Source: a virus. From it: 39,970 bases of DNA. The position numbers and the translations under genes are program-made. The notes under the pieces were generated by a model, which was given only the letters and a program-made list of their open reading frames with translations, searched no databases and had not been told where the DNA came from. Shown here piece by piece: positions 1 to 6,452 of this stretch. The stretch lies in the IMG/VR virus record IMGVR_UViG_3300031576_000152, positions 1 to 39,970 of that record, one strand, 5' to 3'. The stretch's first letter is position 1, and every line of letters begins with the position of its first letter.

Positions 1-127
1 TCGATTTTGACAAAGAAGTTGTCCACTGGAACGCCATAGCTAAGCGTATGGGATGGCCTACAGTTAGGACAAAAACAAAGATTCGTGAGTTGCATTTGAG
101 AAAACGGCTGGAAGAACGGCCAACGCT
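1..127. repeat. Contig-end direct repeat (left copy)
   Basis: Bases 1-127 are identical to 39844-39970. A length of exactly 127 is the usual largest k-mer of de Bruijn assemblers, so this is most simply the overlap left when a circular graph is written as a linear contig. The molecule is circular or circularly permuted, and one copy should be removed. The repeat lies inside the replication initiator gene, which supports an arbitrary cut rather than a true phage terminus. Confidence 0.95.
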
Positions 128-374
128 GTGGAATGACATCTTGAACGGTGCGCTAAAAGTGTCTTTCAGTACATTGAGACTCGGATTTTTTACGTTTGAC
201 TGGTTCGTGAAGTCGCCAAACAACTTGGCTAAGTTCATGGATGGCAACTATGAAGAACGACGATCTACTGGAAGCATGGGGACCCCCGGGAAGTACCGGG
301 ACCCCAGATGGCACGATTCCAAGTTCAAAGCCCTCAGCCAAGATGGAAAACAAAGCCCAACAGAGCCATTCTGA
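1..374 (+). CDS. Replication initiator, lambda O-like (C-terminal part; gene continues from the right end)
   Basis: The reading frame is open from base 3 with no start at the left edge and ends at a stop at 372-374. Joined to the right end of the window (39844 equals 1), it forms one gene of about 900 nt beginning at 39318 (or 39300). This part holds the C-terminal domain. The segment FDWFVKSPNNLAKFMDGNY is the conserved ending of many phage O-like replication proteins, where a WxxDFDWL-type stretch precedes a pattern like NfxkilEGxY. The ATG at 48 is therefore internal. The following helicase loader gene overlaps its end, the usual initiator-loader pair. The protein would bind origin DNA and recruit the helicase and its loader; this role is inferred from family and context. 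Confidence 0.8.
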   Translation, partial: DFDKEVVHWNAIAKRMGWPTVRTKTKIRELHLRKRLEERPTLWNDILNGALKVSFSTLRLGFFTFDWFVKSPNNLAKFMDGNYEERRSTGSMGTPGKYRDPRWHDSKFKALSQDGKQSPTEPF

Positions 375-990
375 GCCACGCTGGTACCCAGAAGGTCCCA
401 GACCACCAATGGCTTCTCAAGGTCTCAACCCAGAGGCAGCCAATGGCCTTGCTGGGGTCGATACGTGGAAGGTCACCATCTTAAGGCATAAGCGCTGTGA
501 AAGGCTTGGCATCCCAAAGCTCTACTGGGACAGCTCCCCATCGTATTGGGGACAAAAGGTTTGGAATCCGCCCTTCGGTCGGAGAAACTTGCTGATTTTA
601 GGGCCCAATGGGGTTGGCAAGAGCTGCTTTGCGGCATGTCTGGCGCGGTATGATGGCTGTCTTGCTTATTGGTACTCCATGCCATGGCTGCTAATGCGCT
701 ATGACGCTCGCTTTGGGGCTAGAGAGGATACCCAGTGCGAGCTCATTGAGGAAGTGACTGGGCTTCGAGCGATCGTGCTAGACGATGTGATGCGGGTGCG
801 GCAGACTCCTACTGGACTGTGGTTGGTCTACAACATTCTCAACCGAAGATTAGAAGCCCAGCTCATAACCATCGTTACAACGGATAAGAAGTTGCAGGAG
901 ATCGATGCTATCGACCCAGCTATCGCCAGCAGGCTTGCATCGTTTGACCGTATTGTGCTAAAAGGGCCGGACAGGAGGCTTGAAGCATGA
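241..990 (+). CDS. DnaC-like AAA+ replicative helicase loader
   Basis: 249 aa. An AAA+ ATPase core occupies about residues 115-245: Walker A GPNGVGKS (121-128), Walker B IVLDD (178-182), a sensor-1-like TIVTTD (210-215) and a candidate arginine finger in IASRL (R231). This layout matches the DnaC/IstB family, which loads the ring helicase at an origin. The first 70 residues are Pro/Ser-rich and low in complexity. The ATG at 241 overlaps the initiator frame by 134 nt and has no clear Shine-Dalgarno, so the true start could be at 250, 343 or 409; any of these keeps the ATPase domain. It directly follows the initiator and shares ATGA with the next gene, so the three are probably translationally coupled. 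Confidence 0.85.
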   Translation: MATMKNDDLLEAWGPPGSTGTPDGTIPSSKPSAKMENKAQQSHSEPRWYPEGPRPPMASQGLNPEAANGLAGVDTWKVTILRHKRCERLGIPKLYWDSSPSYWGQKVWNPPFGRRNLLILGPNGVGKSCFAACLARYDGCLAYWYSMPWLLMRYDARFGAREDTQCELIEEVTGLRAIVLDDVMRVRQTPTGLWLVYNILNRRLEAQLITIVTTDKKLQEIDAIDPAIASRLASFDRIVLKGPDRRLEA

Positions 991-1469
991 TCTTCATCGG
1001 TATCGATCCCGGAGCCAAGGGTGGAGTGGCATGGATTGAGGAGCGCCTGGGATTGGACGGTGAGATTCTGACTACCCAATGCTTTCCATTGCCAGAAACA
1101 GAAAGAGATATCTTCGGTCTAATCTGGAAAGTTGGCATTTTAAAACTATCGGATAAAATGCTTTGCATGTGCCTTATCGAAAAGGTGCATTCCATGCCGA
1201 AGCAGGGAGTGGCGAGCTCTTTTAAATTCGGGCGGAATTACGGCTTTCTTCGTGGTCTTCTCGTAGCGCTTGAATTGTGCTTTGACGAGGTAACTCCTCA
1301 GCGTTGGCAAAAAGCCATGGGCTGTTTAAGCCATGGTGATAAGAACGTCACCAAGCAAAAAGCCCAGCAGCTTTTCCCGACTATGAAAATCACCCACTCG
1401 ACGGCAGACGCTCTTCTAATTGCCGAGTACTGCCGGCGCACACACAGTAACGATCCTCTATCGTGTTAG
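987..1469 (+). CDS. RuvC-like Holliday junction resolvase
   Basis: 160 aa. The N-terminus MIFIGIDPGAKGG is the first RuvC/RNase H-fold strand with acidic D7. A second acid is E65 in CLIEKVHSM and the third is D141 in HSTADALLIAEY, matching the acidic positions of RuvC-type metal-dependent resolvases; the TPQRWQK segment (103-109) and the Lys-rich stretch before the last acid are also typical. It would cut four-way junctions formed during recombination or rolling replication and help debranch DNA before packaging. The start overlaps the loader stop as ATGA. A 19-bp dyad element lies over its last codons. Confidence 0.85.
   Translation: MIFIGIDPGAKGGVAWIEERLGLDGEILTTQCFPLPETERDIFGLIWKVGILKLSDKMLCMCLIEKVHSMPKQGVASSFKFGRNYGFLRGLLVALELCFDEVTPQRWQKAMGCLSHGDKNVTKQKAQQLFPTMKITHSTADALLIAEYCRRTHSNDPLSC
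1447..1465. repeat. 19-bp dyad element, copy 1
   Basis: GTAACGATCCTCTATCGTG occurs here and again at 2367-2385. It contains an inverted repeat ACGAT-(CCTCT)-ATCGT, that is a 5-bp stem and 5-nt loop. This copy spans the last codons of the RuvC-like gene, just before the lysis-type leader. It could be an operator for a small regulator or a hairpin in the mRNA whose CCTCT loop could pair with an SD sequence; neither is proven. Confidence 0.55.
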
Positions 1470-1484
1470 TTCTAACCAAAAGAA

Positions 1485-1582
1485 AGGAGGTGATGTTAAA
1501 CGGCAGGAGACCAACAGTATCCCGTAAAAGTCGAGAGCTCATCCATTTGTCGTGATGTGGGTGGCAAGCGATGAGCTCTCGA
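1485..1582 (+). promoter_or_regulatory. Leader with orphan perfect Shine-Dalgarno and 13-bp hairpin
   Basis: The 156-nt gap before the lipoprotein gene holds AAGGAGGTGAT (1486-1496), a near-complete complement of the bacterial 16S rRNA 3' end. The only nearby ATG (1494-1496) sits two bases from the GGAGG core, too close for normal initiation, and would encode just 20 residues. Downstream is a perfect 13-bp inverted repeat, 1531-1543 with 1570-1582 (arm core GAGAGCTCATC), enclosing a 26-nt loop. The next gene has its own SD (GAGGGGGA). The leader may act as a ribosome standby or timing element for the lysis-type genes; that is inference. Confidence 0.5.
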
Positions 1583-1625
1583 ATACTTTAATCGATGTTT
1601 GTTCTTTCGATGAGGGGGACTCAAG

Positions 1626-2051
1626 ATGAAATTGCGGTTGATCATCATTCTTGCATTGCCGTTTTTATTCGCCTGTTCTCTGAACCCAGAGATCCAGCGG
1701 GACTTTGATGCACGCTTCACCAAATTAGAGCAGGAGCAAGCCGCACTATTGGAGCAAGACCCAACGGCGTGGACTTCAGCTCGGCTAGCGGAGATCAAGT
1801 CGGAACAGGAGAACTTGAGGGCTGAAGTCGAGGCCACTAAGGCTGCGGCTTTCACCGAGCGCGCCACCAAGGGGATTGAGGTGTCCGATGTGTTTCTGGG
1901 GGCCCTTGCGCCGGCGATGTTGCCTTTCTTCCCAGCTGCCGGGGGAGCACTGGCTGGAGTTGCCGGGCTTCTTGGGCTAATCACTGGGAAAAAGAAGAAC
2001 GGAGGACTTGGGCTAATCACTGAGAAAAAGAAGAACGGAGGAATCGCGTGA
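1626..2051 (+). CDS. Lipoprotein with C-terminal hydrophobic segment (possible unimolecular spanin)
   Basis: 141 aa. A hydrophobic signal ends in a lipobox LFAC with Cys17 as the predicted lipidated residue. Residues 18-85 are charged and Glu/Ala-rich with coiled-coil character. Residues about 88-118 (FLGALAPAML...) are hydrophobic and are followed by Lys-rich tails. An outer-membrane lipid anchor, a periplasmic coil and a C-terminal inner-membrane segment are the architecture of u-spanins (T1 gp11 type), and the length fits. Prolines and glycines in the segment and the absence of a recognised endolysin keep this tentative; a plain phage lipoprotein is the alternative. The SD GAGGGGGA precedes the ATG. 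The stop overlaps the next GTG start (GTGA). Confidence 0.65.
   Translation: MKLRLIIILALPFLFACSLNPEIQRDFDARFTKLEQEQAALLEQDPTAWTSARLAEIKSEQENLRAEVEATKAAAFTERATKGIEVSDVFLGALAPAMLPFFPAAGGALAGVAGLLGLITGKKKNGGLGLITEKKKNGGIA
1971..2042 (+). repeat. 36-bp tandem duplication at the lipoprotein 3' end
   Basis: Two adjacent 36-bp units, 1971-2006 and 2007-2042, differ by one base. Each encodes LGLIT(G/E)KKKNGG. The unit ends in AACGGAGGA, which in the second copy is the ribosome binding site of the GTG-started gene at 2048, so the duplication copied the SD along with the C-terminal codons. Confidence 0.9.
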
Positions 2052-2338
2052 CTGAACAACCGATCATTAACCTGCTCGATGCCATCCAGCAGACCAAGAC
2101 CAAGCTTGGGTTTCTGGAAGGCCTGCGTTCCAAGCGCTTCGGGTTTGTTTTGCTCTTCGACAGCGTTCTTTGCGCTCTAGGCGTTCCGCTTCTCAAGTCG
2201 GATGTCTGGGCTGGCGTGGCCATATTCGGGCTCGCTACTCTGAATGTGGCGGCCTATGTGTTCGGGCAGAGCTACGTAGACGGGCAGAGGATGCGGGCGC
2301 TAGGAACGGCGGCGGTTGCTAAGAACCATGAAGCCTAG
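2048..2338 (+). CDS. Small two-helix membrane protein (holin candidate)
   Basis: 96 aa. Two predicted membrane segments: residues about 31-49 (FGFVLLFDSVLCALGVPLL) and 53-73 (VWAGVAIFGLATLNVAAYV), with a charged N-terminus and a short hydrophilic tail. Size, topology and position after a lipoprotein suit a class II holin or another phage membrane protein, but no family signature was recognised. GTG start at 2048 overlaps the lipoprotein stop (GTGA), with a GGAGGA SD 6 nt upstream supplied by the 36-bp repeat. Confidence 0.7.
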   Translation: MTEQPIINLLDAIQQTKTKLGFLEGLRSKRFGFVLLFDSVLCALGVPLLKSDVWAGVAIFGLATLNVAAYVFGQSYVDGQRMRALGTAAVAKNHEA

Positions 2339-2723
2339 ATTCTTCATGAAACCAACCCGAGTCTACGTAACGATCCTCTATCGTGACTTTCTCGGAATCT
2401 CTCCCCATCCCCGGGCGGTCGCCCACCGAGAAGGCAAAGACGATATATCGCAAGAGGCGGGCAAGATGCTTTACCGTGGTGGAAATTGGCTTGAAGCCGT
2501 GAAAGTTCAGAAGCTCTGCAATGAAGGAATGCGCAGGGACCGGCTCGCTTTGATCTTGGCCGCAAGGCTGCAAGCCAAGATCTTGAAACAGCAGCGAGCA
2601 AAGCACTTGAAATTCCTGCGTGATCTTTCCATTCAGAAGAACCAAACCCAATTCCAGTTTTGTGAACATCCATCTTTGCTAGGGAGATGTGAGATACGTA
2701 TCGGAAAGACTTTTGATACCTGA
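2328..2723 (+). CDS. Hypothetical basic protein
   Basis: 131 aa from the ATG at 2328, which overlaps the end of the membrane protein gene; a longer reading from TTG at 2316 is possible. No family was recognised. The middle (GGNWLEAVKVQKLCNEGMRR and on to QQRAKHLKFLRDLS) is basic and probably helical. There is no strong SD. Open frames also exist on the minus strand here, but strand continuity with the genes on either side favours plus. The second 19-bp dyad element lies inside it. It sits in the lysis-type region, but no lysis function can be read from the sequence. Confidence 0.45.
   Translation: MKPRFFMKPTRVYVTILYRDFLGISPHPRAVAHREGKDDISQEAGKMLYRGGNWLEAVKVQKLCNEGMRRDRLALILAARLQAKILKQQRAKHLKFLRDLSIQKNQTQFQFCEHPSLLGRCEIRIGKTFDT
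2367..2385. repeat. 19-bp dyad element, copy 2
   Basis: Exact second copy of the element at 1447-1465 with the same ACGAT-(CCTCT)-ATCGT inverted repeat, here inside the hypothetical gene at 2328. The two copies are 920 bp apart and flank the lipoprotein and membrane protein genes. Confidence 0.55.
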
Positions 2724-2873
2724 ACCACCAGGCCCGGCCATTCAACGAAATGCACAGACTCTTTGTGATTCGTTTCGCTGTATCCTACCTTTCATGGATC
2801 AGTCCTTGATCGAACTCTACTTCAACCATTTCAAGTGCTGAATGAACCTCTAAACGTCAGCTGGGCCTGGTCC
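2705..2873 (+). promoter_or_regulatory. Structured leader element, copy 1 (upstream of the PL6 lyase gene)
   Basis: Similar to 4568-4655. A 36-nt 5' block (2705-2740, AAAGACTTTTGAT then CTGAACCACCAGG) matches the second copy at about 30 of 36 positions. Arms 2727-2738 and 2860-2871 form a 12-bp stem with one G-U pair (core CCAGGCCC with GGGCCTGG). A CCTCTAAAC box sits at 2847-2855. The 121-nt loop holds two further hairpins, AACGAA...TTCGTT near 2744-2775 and GATCA...TGATC near 2797-2811. It occupies the 238-nt gap before the lyase gene. It is a probable RNA leader or processing element. Confidence 0.6.
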
Positions 2874-2961
2874 TTTAACCACGTGGCTTTTCTCCACTTC
2901 ATTTCTGGCGCTCCCCTGACTCCCCACGTCCCCCAGGGGGGCGCCTTTAAAAGATAGGAAA

Positions 2962-4524
2962 ATGATGATGATCTTTACGGCTTGTCTTGTGGCTCTTTTA
3001 TCGCAAGCCCAGTCAGTCAGTGGTCTTGTCGTTACGCCCACCAGGCGCCTCGACGGCAAGCATGACTTAGCAGTCTCATGGACTGGCACAGCCGCTGCTT
3101 ACCGGGTAGTCCTAGAACGTCCAGCGCCATTGATTGCCTTACGGCGTCTGACGACTGCCAAGCGAACGATTTTTAGCGGCCAACCCAATGGAAGTTATCA
3201 TTTGCGTGTTGAAGCCTTGGCCATCATCGACGCTACGGAGACGCGCTACATCGTTCTTCCTTTGGCTGCGCCCCAGCCCCCCTTTGAATTGCATGGATCT
3301 CTGTCGGCATTGCAGGCCGCCATTACGGCCGCGCCCCCAGGGCGAGAACTCGTGCTTGGAGACGGAGACTATACCATGTCTGGGGCGATCAAGATCAGCG
3401 GCAAGACCGATCTTGTGGTCAGATCGAACTCGGTAGGAGGGGTGACCCTCAAGGGCACTGGTGGCATTTTGATTGACAACTGCTCGCGGGTCACAATCAG
3501 CGGCTTTGATGTTCTGGCTACTTGGGACTGGAACCCACCGGATCATCTCTATTCAATCGTGATCCACGGTTCCGATAACGTCCGGGTGACTCGGCTGAAG
3601 ATGCACTGTGCCGAACCGCCAGGAAGTTACCCCTACTGGGTCTTCGTTGACTCGGTAGGCGATGGGAAAAGGTCGGAGCACGTCAGGATCGACCACTGTG
3701 AATTTTACGGGAAAGTCGAGCAGGGCTCTTACATTGTGGTTGAAGGGGACAAGGGCGTGGCTAAGCAGGTCGTGCAGTACTGCCAGATCGATCACAATCT
3801 TTTTCGCGACGTAGTTGGCTTCGATGCCCAGGGCAACAAGGAAACGATCCGCTATGGCTCATCGTCGATTTCGTCTTCCAATTCAGGCTTCTCAGCCATA
3901 GAGGACAATCTCTTCGAGCGCTGCGACGGCGAGGATGAGATCGTCTCAATCAAGTGCTGCGAGCTCATCGTTCGGAGAAACACCTTCCGCGAATGTGTTG
4001 GGGCCTTGGTGCTCCGACACGGGAGTAGGAGTCAGGCACGTGACAATATCTTCCTTGGGAACAACAAACCCAACACTGGAGGCATTAGGATCTTCGGGGA
4101 TGACCATCTTGTGGATGGTAACTTTTTTGGCAGTCTTGCAGGAACGTCGGCAAAAGCAACTACAGCCATCGCCAATGGAACCGTGGATGTAGATGGTACT
4201 TCGGGGGCCAACAGGGTAGACCGTTTAGTTTACTCTAACAACAAGATCAAGGACTGCGAGAAAGGCATCCAAATTGGTTGGAATAACAGTGGGGCGTATC
4301 CCCTCCCGGTTCGCAATGTCATCGTCAGCGGTAACATCATTTCGCTTCTCGGGTCTGCCGTAGACAACCTATCGGTACCAGCGAGCGTGAACTATTCTGG
4401 CAACGTCTTGGCGGCCGATAAGCCGGGGGTCATACCAACTAATGGGTACATCCTTGATCCCGGGGCCGTCTTCAACACGCCGGCTGGATTATCAGTTTCC
4501 CAGGTCGGCCCACTGGGTCCATAA
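2962..4524 (+). CDS. Secreted PL6-family polysaccharide lyase (alginate lyase / chondroitinase B-like)
   Basis: 520 aa. A Sec-type signal peptide spans about residues 1-21 (MMMIFTACLVALLSQAQSVS). Residues about 22-105 look like a beta-sandwich (Fn3-like) domain and about 110-510 like a right-handed parallel beta-helix. The PL6 core is clear: ETIRYG (294-299), EDE (324-326), IK (K331), LRHG (R352) and GIRIFGDDH (374-382). K331 and R352 are 21 residues apart, and E324/E326 lie 7 and 5 residues before K331. These spacings match those known for the chondroitinase B Lys/Arg catalytic pair and Ca2+-binding Glu residues. PL6 enzymes cleave alginate or dermatan by beta-elimination. The gene is outside the virion operon, has a modest AGGAAA SD, and is bracketed by the two structured leaders. 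It may be a cargo gene; the substrate is inferred. Confidence 0.85.
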   Translation: MMMIFTACLVALLSQAQSVSGLVVTPTRRLDGKHDLAVSWTGTAAAYRVVLERPAPLIALRRLTTAKRTIFSGQPNGSYHLRVEALAIIDATETRYIVLPLAAPQPPFELHGSLSALQAAITAAPPGRELVLGDGDYTMSGAIKISGKTDLVVRSNSVGGVTLKGTGGILIDNCSRVTISGFDVLATWDWNPPDHLYSIVIHGSDNVRVTRLKMHCAEPPGSYPYWVFVDSVGDGKRSEHVRIDHCEFYGKVEQGSYIVVEGDKGVAKQVVQYCQIDHNLFRDVVGFDAQGNKETIRYGSSSISSSNSGFSAIEDNLFERCDGEDEIVSIKCCELIVRRNTFRECVGALVLRHGSRSQARDNIFLGNNKPNTGGIRIFGDDHLVDGNFFGSLAGTSAKATTAIANGTVDVDGTSGANRVDRLVYSNNKIKDCEKGIQIGWNNSGAYPLPVRNVIVSGNIISLLGSAVDNLSVPASVNYSGNVLAADKPGVIPTNGYILDPGAVFNTPAGLSVSQVGPLGP

Positions 4525-4567
4525 AGAGGAAGCCTATGGTGGCTTCGAGAGAAGCGACAGAAACCGT

Positions 4568-4655
4568 AAAGATTTTTGATTGCTGAATCACCAGGCTCGG
4601 CTAGTAACCAGTTCTTATACCCTCTAAACTCTTCAACCGTTGGCCGGGCCTGGCC
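4568..4655 (+). promoter_or_regulatory. Structured leader element, copy 2 (upstream of the DHH gene)
   Basis: Second copy of the element at 2705-2873, with the same 5' block (AAAGATTTTTGAT then CTGAATCACCAGG), a CCTCTAAAC box at 4621-4629 and a 12-bp stem, 4591-4602 with 4642-4653, around a 39-nt loop. Relative to copy 1, one pair changes from C-G to U-G and another from G-U to G-C, so pairing is kept while bases differ. It fills the 160-nt gap between the lyase stop and the DHH gene. The shorter loop shows that the stem and 5' block, not the loop, are conserved. Confidence 0.6.
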
Positions 4656-4684
4656 CTTTGAATATCTAAAAGAAAGGATTTCTT

Positions 4685-5632
4685 ATGATGCCTGAGAATC
4701 TCGTGATCTACCATGCCAACTGCTCCGACGGGATGTGCGCTGCCTGGGTGGCGTGGAAGTGCTTCGCTCGACGTGGGGAAGTGGCTGAGTACCGCGCCTG
4801 GAACTACGGCGAGAAACGGAGACTGTCGGCCGAAGACTTCGCAGGGCGTAAGGTCTGGTTCCTCGACTTCTCACTCCCACGTGAGGATCTCATCTTCATC
4901 AAAGAACATGCTAAGGCTCTCATCGTGCTCGACCATCACAAGACCGCAGAAGAAGCGCTTCGTGGGCTTGACTTTTGCACTTTCGACATGGACAAGGCTG
5001 GATGTCGTCTTGCTTGGGAGCATTTTTTTCCAGAAGAAATTCTGCCTCTAAGGCTTGTCAAGTATTGCGAAGATCGCGATCTCTGGCGTTGGAAGCTGCC
5101 GTTCTCTCGGGAAGTCTCGATGATGATTCGGCTCCAGGGCACGAAAGCCCCTGAGGATTTTGTCAAGTGGGAAATCTTTTCGGCGAGGCTAGAAACTGGA
5201 GAGCATCTGAGTTACGGTGGCGCTCCGCTTGGAGATGGGAACCAAGGTCCGCTCGCGAAAGAAGGCGCTGCAATCCTCGCCTCCAATGCGATCATAGAAG
5301 AGCAGCATGTCGAAAGAGCGGTACGTTCCTGCCTTTTTGACCCCAGCGAGCCGCAGTGGACTGGCAGGTACAAAAGCTCGCGACCTCCTTGGGTTGTTTG
5401 GCAATGCAACGCCACTGTGCTTTTCTCCGAAATCGCTGGTAAATTAGCTGAGCGTGGGGACGCCGACTTCGGCTGCTGCTGGTTTGTTCGTCAGGATGGC
5501 CAGTACCAGTACTCGCTCCGCTCCCTGGGCGACTTCGACGTGTCTCTAGTCGCGAAGGCATTCGGTGGAGGTGGGCACAAAGCTGCGGCCGGCTTCGAGA
5601 GCAACCGACTGCTCTTCCGTCTAGTCGATTGA
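4685..5632 (+). CDS. DHH-family phosphoesterase (NrnA/RecJ-like)
   Basis: 315 aa. N-terminal DHH domain: HANCSDGMCAAW (10-21, acidic D15), LDFS (D61) and the DHH triad VLDHHKT (D83-H84-H85), all manganese-binding positions of this superfamily. The C-terminal DHHA1 signature GGGGHKAAAGF (294-304) contacts nucleic acid or nucleotide. The length suits NrnA-type nanoRNA/oligonucleotide or cyclic-dinucleotide phosphodiesterases rather than full RecJ. A phage copy could recycle short oligonucleotides or remove signalling dinucleotides; the sequence does not decide. SD AAAGAAAGGA lies 7-10 nt upstream; ATG 4688 is an alternative start. It follows structured leader copy 2 and is followed by a terminator. 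Confidence 0.85.
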   Translation: MMPENLVIYHANCSDGMCAAWVAWKCFARRGEVAEYRAWNYGEKRRLSAEDFAGRKVWFLDFSLPREDLIFIKEHAKALIVLDHHKTAEEALRGLDFCTFDMDKAGCRLAWEHFFPEEILPLRLVKYCEDRDLWRWKLPFSREVSMMIRLQGTKAPEDFVKWEIFSARLETGEHLSYGGAPLGDGNQGPLAKEGAAILASNAIIEEQHVERAVRSCLFDPSEPQWTGRYKSSRPPWVVWQCNATVLFSEIAGKLAERGDADFGCCWFVRQDGQYQYSLRSLGDFDVSLVAKAFGGGGHKAAAGFESNRLLFRLVD

Positions 5633-5651
5633 CTCCTTTTCGCCACCGTGG

Positions 5652-5694
5652 ACAGCCACTTCTCCGTACCCACACTGTCCCCGGCTGTTTTTTT
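5652..5694 (+). terminator. Intrinsic terminator after the DHH gene
   Basis: ACAGCC (5652-5657) can pair with GGCTGT (5683-5688), followed at once by a run of seven T (5688-5694). An alternative inner pairing, GGACAG with CTGTCC, overlaps the same arms. It lies 20 nt after the DHH stop and would end the transcript carrying the lyase and DHH genes. The rest of the 168-nt gap up to 5801 shows no clear promoter, though a second T run (5780-5787) is present. Confidence 0.65.
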
Positions 5695-5800
5695 CGGTTG
5701 TACTGTCACCTTCGTAGAGCTATGTGAGATCGCGTGGCGCTTTATCTATGACCTCGACCCGATCTCGACATGAGCCGCTTTTTTTGGGTAGACTGACTGC

Positions 5801-6034
5801 ATGGAAACCGCCCTCCTTTTGCTGATGGTCGGCCTGAACTGCGTGATCCTCTGGATCGTGTGGGACCACGCGCTCTGGAGCAAGCAGGCTCGTTGGCGCA
5901 AGGACCTCGACAAGAGCCTCAACCACAAGCTCGGCGGAAAGCTCACCGACCTGGCCGTCCACGATCAGGAGCACCTCGCTATCCTGGAAGCCTTGGAAAA
6001 AAGCCTGCAGAAGTCAAGCGATGAGCCCTCCTGA
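5801..6034 (+). CDS. Small membrane-anchored protein
   Basis: 77 aa. One N-terminal membrane helix, residues about 4-21 (ALLLLMVGLNCVILWIVW), is followed by a basic then acidic helical tail rich in Leu, Lys and Glu, a bitopic layout with the tail probably cytoplasmic. No family recognised. It overlaps the next gene by 14 nt and the two are probably co-translated. SD is weak. A lysis-accessory or membrane-remodelling role is possible but unproven. Confidence 0.6.
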   Translation: METALLLLMVGLNCVILWIVWDHALWSKQARWRKDLDKSLNHKLGGKLTDLAVHDQEHLAILEALEKSLQKSSDEPS

Positions 6035-6449
6035 ACGCGACTTGAGAGAATCCATGGAAGAACTACGTTCCAAGATCGCGGAGAGCATCCATTCCACAAA
6101 GGAGCTGGCTCTCTCGATCCGCGAACAGCTAGGCACCGAGCTCGCCTTGATTAGGCAGACGCTCCAGAATCAGGCTGGCGAAATCATTAAAATTGTCGAT
6201 CTCGTACGCGGCGAGGGCAACGGGGAGCATGGAATCGCCGCGCGCCTCATGGGGCTCAAGATGGGCTTTCAGGCGCTTCAGTCTCGTATAGCCGAAGTAG
6301 AATTACAGCTTGCCACTGATACCTCGCGCATGCATGAGTTGGCCGTAATCAAGGCTAAGGGCCGTTGGGCATTACTGGCACGGGCAGTGGGCAGTATTGC
6401 CGGGGTGCTTGGCGGACTGGCTGGGATATTGGCCTTGATCTTGAAATAA
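6021..6449 (+). CDS. Coiled-coil protein with C-terminal membrane anchor
   Basis: 142 aa. Residues about 5-110 are strongly helical with heptad-like spacing (LRESMEELRSKIAESIHSTK; LIRQTLQNQ). Residues about 118-141 (LLARAVGSIAGVLGGLAGIL) form one C-terminal membrane helix ending in LILK. Tail-anchored coiled-coil proteins of this size occur in phage lysis regions (haemolysin XhlA-like or holin-associated), and the previous gene supplies the opposite topology; the pair could act together. Family assignment is not secure. It is the last plus-strand gene before the convergent terminator. Confidence 0.6.
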   Translation: MSPPERDLRESMEELRSKIAESIHSTKELALSIREQLGTELALIRQTLQNQAGEIIKIVDLVRGEGNGEHGIAARLMGLKMGFQALQSRIAEVELQLATDTSRMHELAVIKAKGRWALLARAVGSIAGVLGGLAGILALILK

Positions 6450-6452
6450 CGG

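Noticed and set aside
1-127. Physical direct terminal repeats of the packaged phage DNA
   Set aside because: The length equals a standard assembler k-mer and the repeat cuts through a gene; an assembly overlap is simpler.
48-374. Stand-alone 108-aa gene starting at ATG 48
   Set aside because: The frame is open upstream through the contig junction and belongs to the replication initiator.
1496-2059. 187-aa minus-strand frame
   Set aside because: Opposite to the lipoprotein with lipobox and good SD; low-complexity Pro/Phe/Ser start.
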